Shown piece by piece: positions 54,462 through 62,679 of a DNA stretch of 64,000 nt (within the stretch, counting starts at the first letter, position 1; each line of letters starts with the position of its first letter). The translations under genes and the position numbers were made by a program. The notes beneath the pieces were generated by a model, which had not been told where the DNA came from, ran no database searches, and saw only the letters and a list, made by a program, of their open reading frames with translations. This stretch comes from Gaetbulibacter sp. 4G1 (lineage in GTDB: Bacteria > Bacteroidota > Bacteroidia > Flavobacteriales > Flavobacteriaceae): the NCBI RefSeq assembly GCF_002741945.1, contig NZ_MDVN01000009.1:154754-218753 (forward strand). The letters run 5' to 3'.

Positions 54462-55337
54462 ATGAAATCTGCAACAATCGCAATCTCTAAAGAAATAGAA
54501 AATAATAGAATAGAAATGATTGATTTCTATAACGAAGCAACAGAAGATTACAAATTCTGGAGCAACGATTTCAATATGCATTTCGGCTACTTTATTCCTT
54601 TTAAAAATAATCCCTTAAAAAGGGATTCAATGTTAAATGAAATGAATAACCATGTATTAAAACGATTAAATTTAACTAACAAAAAAAGCACTTTATTGGA
54701 TTTAGGTTGTGGAATGGGAGGTTCAATGCGGTTTGCACTTAAAAAACACAAAAATCTGTCTGCGTTTGGTGTTACATTATCCGATTTTCAAGTAAAAAAA
54801 GGAAATGAATTATTAAAAGGCTATAATGGAACTATTCTAAAAGAAAACTATAATAATACATCATTTACCTCAAACACTTTTGATGCTGCTTTATGTATTG
54901 AAAGCCTTTGTCATTCAGGTCATAGTTCAAATTCTTTAAAAGAGGCCTTTAGAATTTTAAAACCAAATGGAAAATTGGTTATTGCAGATGCGTTCCTTAA
55001 AAAAGAGGCTTCTAAATTGAGTTTAAGCAGTAACTATGTTTATAAAAAACTATGCAATCATTGGAGTTTAGAAAAACTAGAAACCATAAATAATATGGTA
55101 GTAAAGCTGAAAAAACAAGGGTTTTCAAAAGTTGAAGTTGAAGACGCATCCTTTAGAGTAGCCCCATCTGTATTACATGTCCCTTTTGCAATAACTGGAT
55201 TTATAATTAAGCAGCTTTTTAGTACTAGAAGCTTAAAACGAGAGAGCTTACACAATTTAAAAGGCTCTTTTTATGCTTTAATCTCTGGATTGCACATGAA
55301 AAGTTTTGGGTATTATATAATCAGTTGTACTAAATAA
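54462..55337 (+). CDS. Class I SAM-dependent methyltransferase
   Basis: A 291-residue enzyme. SAM motif I is LLDLGCGMGGSMRFAL, motif II-like FGVTLSDFQVKKG, post-motif AALCIESLCHSGH and motif III ILKPNGKLVIADAF. The N-terminal FYNEATEDYKFW and NMHFGYF, with the G-C-G-x-G-G pattern, resemble sterol and tocopherol C-methyltransferases and other lipid-acting members. C-terminal hydrophobic helices (VPFAITGFIIKQLF) suggest membrane contact. A lipid or quinone-like substrate is inferred, helped by the adjacent membrane protein, but not shown. No other substrate gene is in the cassette. Confidence 0.85.
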   Translation: MKSATIAISKEIENNRIEMIDFYNEATEDYKFWSNDFNMHFGYFIPFKNNPLKRDSMLNEMNNHVLKRLNLTNKKSTLLDLGCGMGGSMRFALKKHKNLSAFGVTLSDFQVKKGNELLKGYNGTILKENYNNTSFTSNTFDAALCIESLCHSGHSSNSLKEAFRILKPNGKLVIADAFLKKEASKLSLSSNYVYKKLCNHWSLEKLETINNMVVKLKKQGFSKVEVEDASFRVAPSVLHVPFAITGFIIKQLFSTRSLKRESLHNLKGSFYALISGLHMKSFGYYIISCTK

Positions 55338-55446
55338 CTGTGGGTTATTGTTTAAAATTTCATTATATGAGCCAAAAAAAATGATTTTCTAAGAAATTCA
55401 TTTTTTTACCTTATTTTTGAAATTCAAAAAAACAATTGCATCAATA

Positions 55447-56001
55447 ATGCCCAACCATCAAATAAATCCAAATAAGTGGGTTGATTTATATTCAGACTAC
55501 TTATTTAACTATACAATTACTAGAGTTAGCGACAGAGAGGTTGCGCAAGATTTAGTACAGGATACATTTTTGGCAGGTTTAAAATCGATGAAGAACTTTA
55601 AAGGTGAAGCTAGCGAACGCACTTGGCTAATCTCTATTTTAAAAAGAAAGATTATTGATCATTATCGTAAAATAAATTCCAAAAAAGGGAAAGCTGAAGT
55701 AAGAATCACTTACAACGATGATGCTGAAACCGAAGGTGATTGGTTGGAAGAACGTGTTGCAGATCCTTACGATAAAACAGCAGAAGACACATTGCAAAAT
55801 GCAGAGTTAGGTGATGCTATACATAATTGTTTAGGTAAACTACCAGAAAAACAAGCTGAAGTTTTTAAAATGAAAACCATACAAGGTTTTGAAACTGAAG
55901 TTATTTGTAATGAATTAAATATTACAGCGTCTAACCTTTGGGTAATCATTCATAGAGCGCGTACAGCCATGGTAGATTGCTTAAAAGAAAATTGGTTTTA
56001 A
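55447..56001 (+). CDS. ECF-type sigma factor
   Basis: A 184-residue sigma-70 family protein. Region 2 is at about 18-80 (YTITRVSDREVAQDLVQDTFLAGL, GEASERTWLISILKRKIIDHYRK) and region 4 at about 125-180 (CLGKLPEKQAEVFKMKTIQGF, VICNELNITASNLWVIIHRAR). I start at ATG 55447 (MPNHQINPNKW) because the ATG 30 bases earlier adds unconserved-looking sequence. It precedes a zinc-finger anti-sigma gene by 2 bases, so the two form a switch. The signal is unknown. Confidence 0.93.
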   Translation: MPNHQINPNKWVDLYSDYLFNYTITRVSDREVAQDLVQDTFLAGLKSMKNFKGEASERTWLISILKRKIIDHYRKINSKKGKAEVRITYNDDAETEGDWLEERVADPYDKTAEDTLQNAELGDAIHNCLGKLPEKQAEVFKMKTIQGFETEVICNELNITASNLWVIIHRARTAMVDCLKENWF

Positions 56002-56003
56002 TT

Positions 56004-56267
56004 ATGAGTACGAAGATAAAGGTTGTGATTCCTTGTGATGAAGCAAATCATGTGTGTGATAAAACGCAATACAAAGACGCTACACTATGGGAAAAAATAA
56101 AACTTAATATCCATTTAATATACTGTAGAGCTTGTAGAAAATATACAAAAAACAATACTAAGCTTACTAAGGAAATAAAAAAGTCCAAAGTTGAATGCTT
56201 AGATAAAAAGTGCAAAGAATCTATGAAAAAAGATTTAGACCATGCTATAAGCGAATATTCAAATTAA
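56004..56267 (+). CDS. Zinc-finger (ZAS-like) anti-sigma protein
   Basis: An 87-residue soluble protein. The anti-sigma zinc motif His-x3-Cys-x2-Cys is present as NIHLIYCRACRKY (His37, Cys41, Cys44), with a further Cys11 in VVIPCDEANHVC. The C-terminal part is Lys-rich and contains two more cysteines. There is no membrane helix, so it is a cytosolic anti-sigma, perhaps redox-responsive like RsrA. The ATG at 56004 follows the sigma stop by 2 bases. Its own stop overlaps the convergent UbiA-like gene by 4 bases. Confidence 0.8.
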   Translation: MSTKIKVVIPCDEANHVCDKTQYKDATLWEKIKLNIHLIYCRACRKYTKNNTKLTKEIKKSKVECLDKKCKESMKKDLDHAISEYSN

Positions 56268-57097
56268 AGACTTAAAAGCATTAATATTAGCCACAAAATA
56301 GGCACACCTTCTACCCAAAACGAGCTATAATAATTACTCTGCTTAATTTTAGAACACACTAACAAAAGCATTGTAATAAAAGTGATTACTAATAGTATTA
56401 TAACACTACCTATATTAGTTTCATCTTTAAAAAACTCTAAAAAGAAAAACAACATTAATAATAAAGCTCCAATCCCTTTTGTTTGCTTTACTCCTATTCT
56501 TTGAGGAATTGTAGAGAGCTTCAAACTATCATATTGTAGGTCTCTAATTTCGAAAGGAAACATTAAAACAATAACAAAAAAGTAGCGCTGTAACCCCGTT
56601 ATTATAACATCTGTATTAATGCCATATTTCATATTTATTAAAGGTAGAAAAACAGTAACTCCGCTCCATACCAAAGCAATTAAATAAATTTTCAAACCAC
56701 TTATACTTCTCAAATTGTGATGCTTATCCAAAAACAAATGCTTGGGCAAAAAAGGAATAGCGTATAAAAAAGTAATTAATCCTAAAACTGCTATACACAA
56801 TAGAGTACTTTTTTCTAATTGAAGGCCATAATAACACATTAAAATAAAACAGATTAATGAAAATATTTGAATCGCTTTTAGCCAAGTAGCTAAGCTTCTG
56901 TGATGGAATTTTGCAATTCCAAAATACTTAACAAAGTTATAACCTGTAATAGTGGCATAAAACACAAAATACAACACATTTTCATCATACAAAAAATTAT
57001 ACTCAATCAACGTCATCCATGTTAATGAAAACACCGATAATGCGACGTGAATGCTACTATTAATATAAAAGTTTAAAATTTGTTTTAATAGTGTCAT
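56264..57097 (-). CDS. UbiA-like membrane protein with an incomplete active site
   Basis: A 277-residue protein with eight or nine hydrophobic helices. The second prenyltransferase motif of UbiA proteins is kept (FPFEIRDLQYD, Asp186 and Asp190, followed by IPQRIG). The first, normally Asn-Asp-x-x-Asp, reads N54-F-V-K-Y. UbiA enzymes transfer prenyl chains to aromatic acceptors using both Asp motifs with Mg2+, so this protein may be inactive, use different chemistry or have another role. It converges with the anti-sigma gene. Confidence 0.7.
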   Translation of the reverse strand: MTLLKQILNFYINSSIHVALSVFSLTWMTLIEYNFLYDENVLYFVFYATITGYNFVKYFGIAKFHHRSLATWLKAIQIFSLICFILMCYYGLQLEKSTLLCIAVLGLITFLYAIPFLPKHLFLDKHHNLRSISGLKIYLIALVWSGVTVFLPLINMKYGINTDVIITGLQRYFFVIVLMFPFEIRDLQYDSLKLSTIPQRIGVKQTKGIGALLLMLFFFLEFFKDETNIGSVIILLVITFITMLLLVCSKIKQSNYYSSFWVEGVPILWLILMLLSL

Positions 57098-57168
57098 TTT
57101 ACAAAAATAAGCAAACTGTTAATAACGTTTTCAAATGGTTAAAAACTTTACGTTTTATGCATTTATTC

Positions 57169-57201
57169 GCGAATTATATTACGTATTTTTGCGAATTATA
57201 T
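57169..57201. repeat. Direct repeat flanking the gcvP -7 box
   Basis: GCGAATTATAT occurs at 57169-57179 and again at 57191-57201, 22 bases apart (about two helical turns), with the -7 box lying between them. Confidence 0.6.
57184..57191 (+). promoter_or_regulatory. Bacteroidota -7 box for gcvP
   Basis: TATTTTTG matches TAnnTTTG and lies 26 bases before the gcvP ATG at 57218. Confidence 0.55.
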
Positions 57202-57217
57202 AAAAAATTGATTTTTA

Positions 57218-60067
57218 ATGAACACAAAAGCTTTTGCATTACGTCATATTGGTCCTAGAGAAGACGACCAAAATCTTATGTTGAAAACCTTAGGAATAGA
57301 CTCTTTAGACCAGTTAATTCATGAAACTGTTCCAGATGATATTCGTTTAAAAAACGGATTAAATTTAGATGAGCCAATGACGGAGCATGAGTATTTGCTT
57401 CATATTCATGATTTATCTAAATTAAATAAAGCACGTAAAACTTATATAGGTCTTGGATACCATCCTACTATAATGCCAGCTGTTATTCAACGAAATATTC
57501 TTGAAAATCCAGGTTGGTATACAGCTTACACGCCTTATCAAGCAGAGATTGCCCAGGGCAGACTAGAAGCACTTTTAAATTTTCAAACCATGGTTATAGA
57601 TTTAACAGGAATGGAAATTGCTAATGCATCTTTACTCGACGAAAGTACCGCAGCTGCTGAAGCTGTGAGTTTGTTATTCTCTGTTCGTGAGCGAAGTCAG
57701 AAAAAAGCAGGTATAAACAAGTTTTTTGTTTCTGAAAATATTTTACCACAAACCTTATCACTTTTACAAACAAGAGCAAATCCTATCGGTATTGAATTGG
57801 TAATTGGAAAAGAAGATACTTTTAGTTTTTCTAATGAGTTTTTTGGAGCCTTATTACAATACCCAGGGAAAAATGGACAGGTTACAGATATTAAATCTTT
57901 TATTAATAAAGCTAATGCTGCTGAAATTAAAGTAGCAGTTGCTGCCGATATTTTAAGCTTAGTTAAATTAGAAGCTCCAGGTAAGTTTGGAGCAGATGTA
58001 GTGGTTGGAACAACACAACGCTTCGGTATACCTATGGGGTATGGTGGTCCACATGCAGCTTTCTTTGCTACAAAAGAAGCATATAAACGAGATATTCCTG
58101 GACGAATTATTGGCGTAACAAAGGATGCAAACGGTAATAGAGCGTTACGCATGGCATTACAAACACGCGAGCAACATATAAAACGAGATAAAGCCACATC
58201 AAACATTTGTACAGCACAAGTACTTTTGGCAGTTATGGCTGGTATGTATGCTGTGTATCATGGGCCAAAGGGTTTAAAATTTATTGCTGGTAAAGTGCAT
58301 GATAAAGCAGTGGTCTTATCAAATGCTTTATCAAAACTAGGTTACGAGCAAAAAAATACGTCTTTCTTCGATACCCTTCAAATTAAAACAAAAGCAAAAA
58401 GCATAAAGAAGATTGCAACCGATAAAAAGGTAAATTTAAATTATCCCGATAAAGAAACTGTTACTATTTCTATAAATGAAACCACAACTATTAGAGATAT
58501 TAATTATTTGATTTCTTTATTTGCTGAAGCAGCCCAAAAAGACACTATTGAAGTTACTGAAATAGAACAAACAAATAATATTGATGAGTCTTTACAAAGA
58601 ACATCAGATTTTTTAGCAGATACCGTTTTTAATACTCATCATTCTGAAACTGAATTGATGCGTTATATAAAATCGTTAGAGCGCAAAGATTTATCATTAA
58701 ATCATTCAATGATTTCTTTAGGCTCATGTACCATGAAGCTAAATGCTGCTGCAGAAATGTTACCATTAAGTTGGTTTAAATGGGGCAATATTCATCCGTT
58801 TGCACCGCTAAAACAAGCTAAAGGCTATGCTACTATTTTAAAAGAATTAGAAGATCAATTAACCGAAATAACAGGTTTTGCAGCAACCTCTTTACAACCA
58901 AATTCTGGTGCTCAAGGTGAGTTTGCCGGTTTGATGGTAATTAAAGCTTATCATGAATCGCGAGGAGATCATCATAGAAATATTTGCTTGATTCCGTCTT
59001 CTGCACATGGTACAAATCCTGCAAGTGCTGTTATGGCTGGCATGAAAGTAGTAGTAACAAAATCTACCGAAGAGGGTAATATTGATGTAAATAATTTACG
59101 CGAAAAAGCCGAATTGCACAAAGATAATTTAGCAGCTTTGATGGTAACATACCCATCCACACATGGTGTATATGAATCAGCTATTAAAGAGGTTACACAA
59201 ATTATTCACGATAACGGAGGTCAAGTTTATATGGATGGTGCTAACATGAATGCACAAGTAGGGTTAACTAACCCAGGTAATATTGGGGCAGACGTTTGTC
59301 ATTTAAACTTACATAAAACCTTTGCTATACCTCACGGTGGCGGTGGCCCAGGTATTGGTCCAATTTGTGTTGCAAAACAACTCGTTCCATTTTTACCAGG
59401 AAATCCTGTAATAAAAACTGGTGGAGACAAAGCCATTACAGCTATTTCAGCAGCTCCTTTTGGTTCTGCTTTAGCCTGCTTAATTTCTTATGGGTATATT
59501 AAAATGTTAGGTGCTGAAGGGCTAACACAATCTACTAAAATTGCTATCTTAAATGCAAACTATATAAAACACCGATTACAAGGTAGTTTCGATACGCTGT
59601 ATTCTGGAGAACGTGGTCGTGCAGCACACGAAATGATTGTAGATTGTAGAGCATTTAAAGCTCATGGTATTGAAGTTACAGATATTGCTAAACGATTAAT
59701 GGATTATGGCTTTCATGCACCAACAGTATCATTTCCTGTTGCTGGCACATTAATGATTGAACCAACTGAAAGTGAAAGTAAAGCAGAGATGGATCGTTTT
59801 TGTGATGCTATGATTTCAATCAAAAAAGAAATTGATCAATCTTCAAAAGATGACATCAACAATGTGCTTAAAAATGCACCCCACACATTAGACATGATTA
59901 CAAATGATGAATGGCAGTTTCCATATTCAAGACAAGAAGCCGCTTTTCCTTTGGAATATGTAAAAGACAATAAATTTTGGCCTAGTGTAAGACGTGTTGA
60001 TGATGCTTATGGCGATAGAAATTTAATTTGCTCATGCACGCCTATTGAGGCATATGCAGAAGTTTAA
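57218..60067 (+). CDS. gcvP: Glycine dehydrogenase (glycine cleavage system P protein)
   Basis: A 949-residue single-chain P protein; N- and C-terminal halves correspond to the two related subunits found separately in some bacteria. Seen: N-terminal [48 protein letters not shown]; the PLP-lysine in [18 protein letters not shown] (Lys700) and [11 protein letters not shown]. It decarboxylates glycine and passes the aminomethyl group to the lipoyl arm of GcvH, in the cytosol. gcvT and gcvH are not adjacent. A -7 box sits between two direct repeats just upstream. Confidence 0.97.
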   Translation: MNTKAFALRHIGPREDDQNLMLKTLGIDSLDQLIHETVPDDIRLKNGLNLDEPMTEHEYLLHIHDLSKLNKARKTYIGLGYHPTIMPAVIQRNILENPGWYTAYTPYQAEIAQGRLEALLNFQTMVIDLTGMEIANASLLDESTAAAEAVSLLFSVRERSQKKAGINKFFVSENILPQTLSLLQTRANPIGIELVIGKEDTFSFSNEFFGALLQYPGKNGQVTDIKSFINKANAAEIKVAVAADILSLVKLEAPGKFGADVVVGTTQRFGIPMGYGGPHAAFFATKEAYKRDIPGRIIGVTKDANGNRALRMALQTREQHIKRDKATSNICTAQVLLAVMAGMYAVYHGPKGLKFIAGKVHDKAVVLSNALSKLGYEQKNTSFFDTLQIKTKAKSIKKIATDKKVNLNYPDKETVTISINETTTIRDINYLISLFAEAAQKDTIEVTEIEQTNNIDESLQRTSDFLADTVFNTHHSETELMRYIKSLERKDLSLNHSMISLGSCTMKLNAAAEMLPLSWFKWGNIHPFAPLKQAKGYATILKELEDQLTEITGFAATSLQPNSGAQGEFAGLMVIKAYHESRGDHHRNICLIPSSAHGTNPASAVMAGMKVVVTKSTEEGNIDVNNLREKAELHKDNLAALMVTYPSTHGVYESAIKEVTQIIHDNGGQVYMDGANMNAQVGLTNPGNIGADVCHLNLHKTFAIPHGGGGPGIGPICVAKQLVPFLPGNPVIKTGGDKAITAISAAPFGSALACLISYGYIKMLGAEGLTQSTKIAILNANYIKHRLQGSFDTLYSGERGRAAHEMIVDCRAFKAHGIEVTDIAKRLMDYGFHAPTVSFPVAGTLMIEPTESESKAEMDRFCDAMISIKKEIDQSSKDDINNVLKNAPHTLDMITNDEWQFPYSRQEAAFPLEYVKDNKFWPSVRRVDDAYGDRNLICSCTPIEAYAEV

Positions 60068-60106
60068 TTAGTCTTTTGAACATCGTAAATTAAAACAAAA
60101 CTGAAC

Positions 60107-60159
60107 TTGCCTTTAATTATAAACTATTATATTGGGTTTTAGTTTTTAATCAAAGGCAA
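60107..60159 (+). other. Inverted repeat with T run before the KAS III gene
   Basis: TTGCCTTT (60107-60114) pairs with AAAGGCAA (60152-60159) across a long AT-rich loop of 37 bases and is followed by T6. It may be a weak gcvP terminator or an attenuator for the next gene, whose ATG is 12 bases away. Confidence 0.4.
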
Positions 60160-60170
60160 TTTTTTATTTT

Positions 60171-61229
60171 ATGACTATAAAAATTACAGGTACTGGAAGT
60201 TATATTCCTAATAATATTGAAAGGAATGAAGACTTTTACCAACATCAGTTTTTAAATAGCGATGGTTCAATTATAAATGCTTCTAATGAGGTTATAGTTG
60301 AAAAATTCAAAGCCATTACAGGGATTGGAGAACGTAGGTATGCAAAAAAATCTTTAAACACTTCGGACATTGCTTTTTATGCCGCTGAAAAAGCTATTGT
60401 TAATGCTAATATTAATCGTGAAGATATAGACTATATTATTGTGGCTCATAACTATGGTGATGTAAAGCACAACACAGAACAGAGTGATACCGTACCAAGC
60501 ATCGCATCAAGAGTTAAACATCTTTTAAAGATTGAAAACCCAAAATGTGTAGGTTACGATGTGCTTTTTGGTTGCCCAGGCTGGATTGAAGGCGTAATTC
60601 AAGCAAATGCTTTCATTAAATCTGGAATTGCTAAAAAGTGCTTAGTCATAGGAGCAGAAACATTATCTCGTGTTATTGACCCTCACGATAGAGACTCTAT
60701 GATATATAGTGATGGTGCAGGCGCTGTTATCGTAGAATCTACTAATGAAGAAGGTGGCATAGTAGCTCATGAAACAGCAACCTTTGCTTTTGATGAAGCT
60801 CATTTTATATTTTTTGGAGAAACAAATAATCAAGACATAAATGATAAACGACGATACATAAAAATGTATGGTAGAAAAATTTATGAATTCGCTATTAGTA
60901 ATGTTCCAAAAGCAATGAAATCTTGCTTAGACAAAAGTGGTGTGGACATTAAAGACCTAAAAAAGATTCTTATACACCAAGCCAATGAAAAAATGGATGA
61001 AGCCATTGTAAAACGTTTTTATAAGTTATACGATTTAGAAATGCCAGAAGACATTATGCCAATGACTATTGGTAAATTAGGAAATTCTAGTGTTGCAACC
61101 GTTCCTACATTATACGATATGATATTGAAAGGAGATATGGAAAATCAGCAAATAAATAAAGGAGATACTATTATGTTTGCTAGTGTTGGTGCTGGCATGA
61201 ATATTAATGCTATTATTTACAAACATTAA
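60171..61229 (+). CDS. 3-oxoacyl-ACP synthase III family protein
   Basis: A 352-residue thiolase-fold condensing enzyme. The catalytic triad is complete: Cys135 in VLFGCPGWIEG, His269 in LIHQANEKMDE and Asn305 in KLGNSSVATVPT. N-terminal KITGTGSYIPNN and C-terminal SVGAGMNINAI are family features. It is longer than housekeeping FabH and is followed, 1 base later, by a methyltransferase and then a glycosyltransferase, so it likely belongs to a dedicated lipid, polyketide-like or glycolipid pathway instead of core fatty-acid initiation (inference). Confidence 0.88.
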   Translation: MTIKITGTGSYIPNNIERNEDFYQHQFLNSDGSIINASNEVIVEKFKAITGIGERRYAKKSLNTSDIAFYAAEKAIVNANINREDIDYIIVAHNYGDVKHNTEQSDTVPSIASRVKHLLKIENPKCVGYDVLFGCPGWIEGVIQANAFIKSGIAKKCLVIGAETLSRVIDPHDRDSMIYSDGAGAVIVESTNEEGGIVAHETATFAFDEAHFIFFGETNNQDINDKRRYIKMYGRKIYEFAISNVPKAMKSCLDKSGVDIKDLKKILIHQANEKMDEAIVKRFYKLYDLEMPEDIMPMTIGKLGNSSVATVPTLYDMILKGDMENQQINKGDTIMFASVGAGMNINAIIYKH

Positions 61230-61230
61230 A

Positions 61231-61752
61231 ATGTACGAGAAAAGTTATCCTAATAAACGCTTTAAACATACCATTCAATTTTTAAATAAGCATGTTTCGG
61301 CTTCCGAAGCTATTCTAGATTTAGGTGTTATTAATCCATTTACCAAAATCATGCAAGAACATGGTTATAAAGTTGAAAACACTAAAGGGGAAGATTTAGA
61401 TGTAGATACTTCTACCATTACTAATTCAGAAGCTGATGTTGTTACTGCTTTTGAAATATTCGAACATTTACTATCACCTTTTACTGTGTTAAAATCTATA
61501 AAAGCAGATAAATTGGTTGCTAGTGTACCACTTAAGTTATGGTTTTCTTCAGCATATAGAAGTAAAACAGACATGCTTGACAGACATTACCACGAGTTTG
61601 AAGACTGGCAATTTGATTGGTTGTTAGAAAAAGCAGGTTGGAAAATTTTAGACAAACAAAAATGGACTAATCCAACTAAAAAAATTGGACTCAGACCCAT
61701 TTTGAGGTGGTTTACGCCAAGATATTACATAGTTTACGCTGAAAGAGTTTAA
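61231..61752 (+). CDS. Small SAM-dependent methyltransferase-like protein
   Basis: A 173-residue protein with a short methyltransferase core: motif I ILDLGVINPFTKIM (a weak form of the glycine loop), then GEDLDVDTS, DVVTAFEIFEHLLSPFTVL (acidic motif II region) and VASVPLKLW. The usual Gly-x-Gly of motif I is poorly kept, so SAM binding is likely but not sure. I start at ATG 61231, 1 base after the preceding stop; an ATG 24 bases earlier would overlap the KAS III gene. It is the middle gene of a three-gene operon. Confidence 0.78.
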   Translation: MYEKSYPNKRFKHTIQFLNKHVSASEAILDLGVINPFTKIMQEHGYKVENTKGEDLDVDTSTITNSEADVVTAFEIFEHLLSPFTVLKSIKADKLVASVPLKLWFSSAYRSKTDMLDRHYHEFEDWQFDWLLEKAGWKILDKQKWTNPTKKIGLRPILRWFTPRYYIVYAERV

Positions 61753-61776
61753 CTTTGAATACTAAGCTTTAAAATT

Positions 61777-62625
61777 TTGAACTTTTATATTGTTATTCCA
61801 GCACATAACGAAGAGCGCTCTATAGGACTCACTTTAGATTCGCTAGTAAATCAAACGCATTTACCAAAAAAAGTTATTGTGGTTAATGATAATTCCACTG
61901 ATAAAACTCAGGATATTGTTGAAGCTTTCGCCGAAAAACATACTTGGATTTCATTAATAAATTCAAAATCATCAAATGAGCATATTCCAGGTTCAAAAAT
62001 TATAAATGCTTTTTACAAAGGCTTTGAAATTTTAGATGATAATTATGATGTAATCTGCAAGTTTGATGCAGACTTAATTTTTCCAACAAATTATTTAGAA
62101 CAATTAACACATCATTTTAATAAGAATCAAAAGTTGGGTATGGCTGCCGGTTTTTGTTACATAGAAAAAAATAATGAATGGGTTTTAGAGAATTTAACGA
62201 ACAAAGATCATATTCGGGGCGCATTAAAAGCTTATACAAAACCTTGCTTTATTGATATAGGAAAACTAAAACCATCTATGGGTTGGGATACTGTTGATGA
62301 GTTGCTAGCACAATTTTATGGTTGGACAATTTTAACTGATGAAAATCTTAAGGTTAAACATCTAAAGCCAACAGGTATTAGTTATAATAAAGCCTCAAAA
62401 TATTTGCAAGGTGAAGCTATGTACAAAATGCGTTATGGCTTTTTAATTACTTTTATTTCGGCATTGAAACTTGCTTATAAAAAAAGAAGCTTCGTTTTGT
62501 TTAAAAATTATTTAGCTGGTTATTTTAAAGCAAAAAAGCAAAAAATGGGTTATTTAGTTTCTAAAAAAGAAGGAGAATTTATTAGAAGGCTGCGCTGGAA
62601 AGGGATTAAAAAAGCATTGTTTTAA
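61777..62625 (+). CDS. Family 2 glycosyltransferase
   Basis: A 282-residue GT-A fold enzyme. N-terminal IVIPAHNEERSIGLTLDSL and VIVVNDNSTDKTQDIV bind the nucleotide; the DxD-type metal site is CKFDADLIFP; a later LRRLRWKG-like basic tail (FIRRLRWKGIKK) is present. No ATG precedes the conserved start, so TTG at 61777 is used; the nearest upstream in-frame stop is at 61756-61758. No membrane helix of note is visible. It probably decorates a lipid or surface glycan made with the two preceding gene products. Confidence 0.88.
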   Translation: MNFYIVIPAHNEERSIGLTLDSLVNQTHLPKKVIVVNDNSTDKTQDIVEAFAEKHTWISLINSKSSNEHIPGSKIINAFYKGFEILDDNYDVICKFDADLIFPTNYLEQLTHHFNKNQKLGMAAGFCYIEKNNEWVLENLTNKDHIRGALKAYTKPCFIDIGKLKPSMGWDTVDELLAQFYGWTILTDENLKVKHLKPTGISYNKASKYLQGEAMYKMRYGFLITFISALKLAYKKRSFVLFKNYLAGYFKAKKQKMGYLVSKKEGEFIRRLRWKGIKKALF

Positions 62626-62632
62626 CAAAAAA

Positions 62633-62655
62633 AGGTTACCTATAATAGATAACCT
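62633..62655 (+). terminator. Terminator between convergent genes
   Basis: AGGTTA (62633-62638) pairs with TAACCT (62650-62655), with inner CTAT/ATAG pairing, followed by C-T4 on the plus strand. It lies 8 bases after the glycosyltransferase stop; on the minus strand it also has a T run (complement of 62627-62633), so it can serve the convergent T9SS gene. Confidence 0.75.
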
Positions 62656-62679
62656 CTTTTATATACAAAAAAATTAATC

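Noticed and set aside
55417..55446. Earlier ATG for the ECF sigma factor
   Set aside because: The added ten residues do not look like sigma region 2; start at 55447 fits the family.
57697..58206. 169-residue minus-strand open frame
   Set aside because: It is fully inside gcvP on the opposite strand; no domain features.
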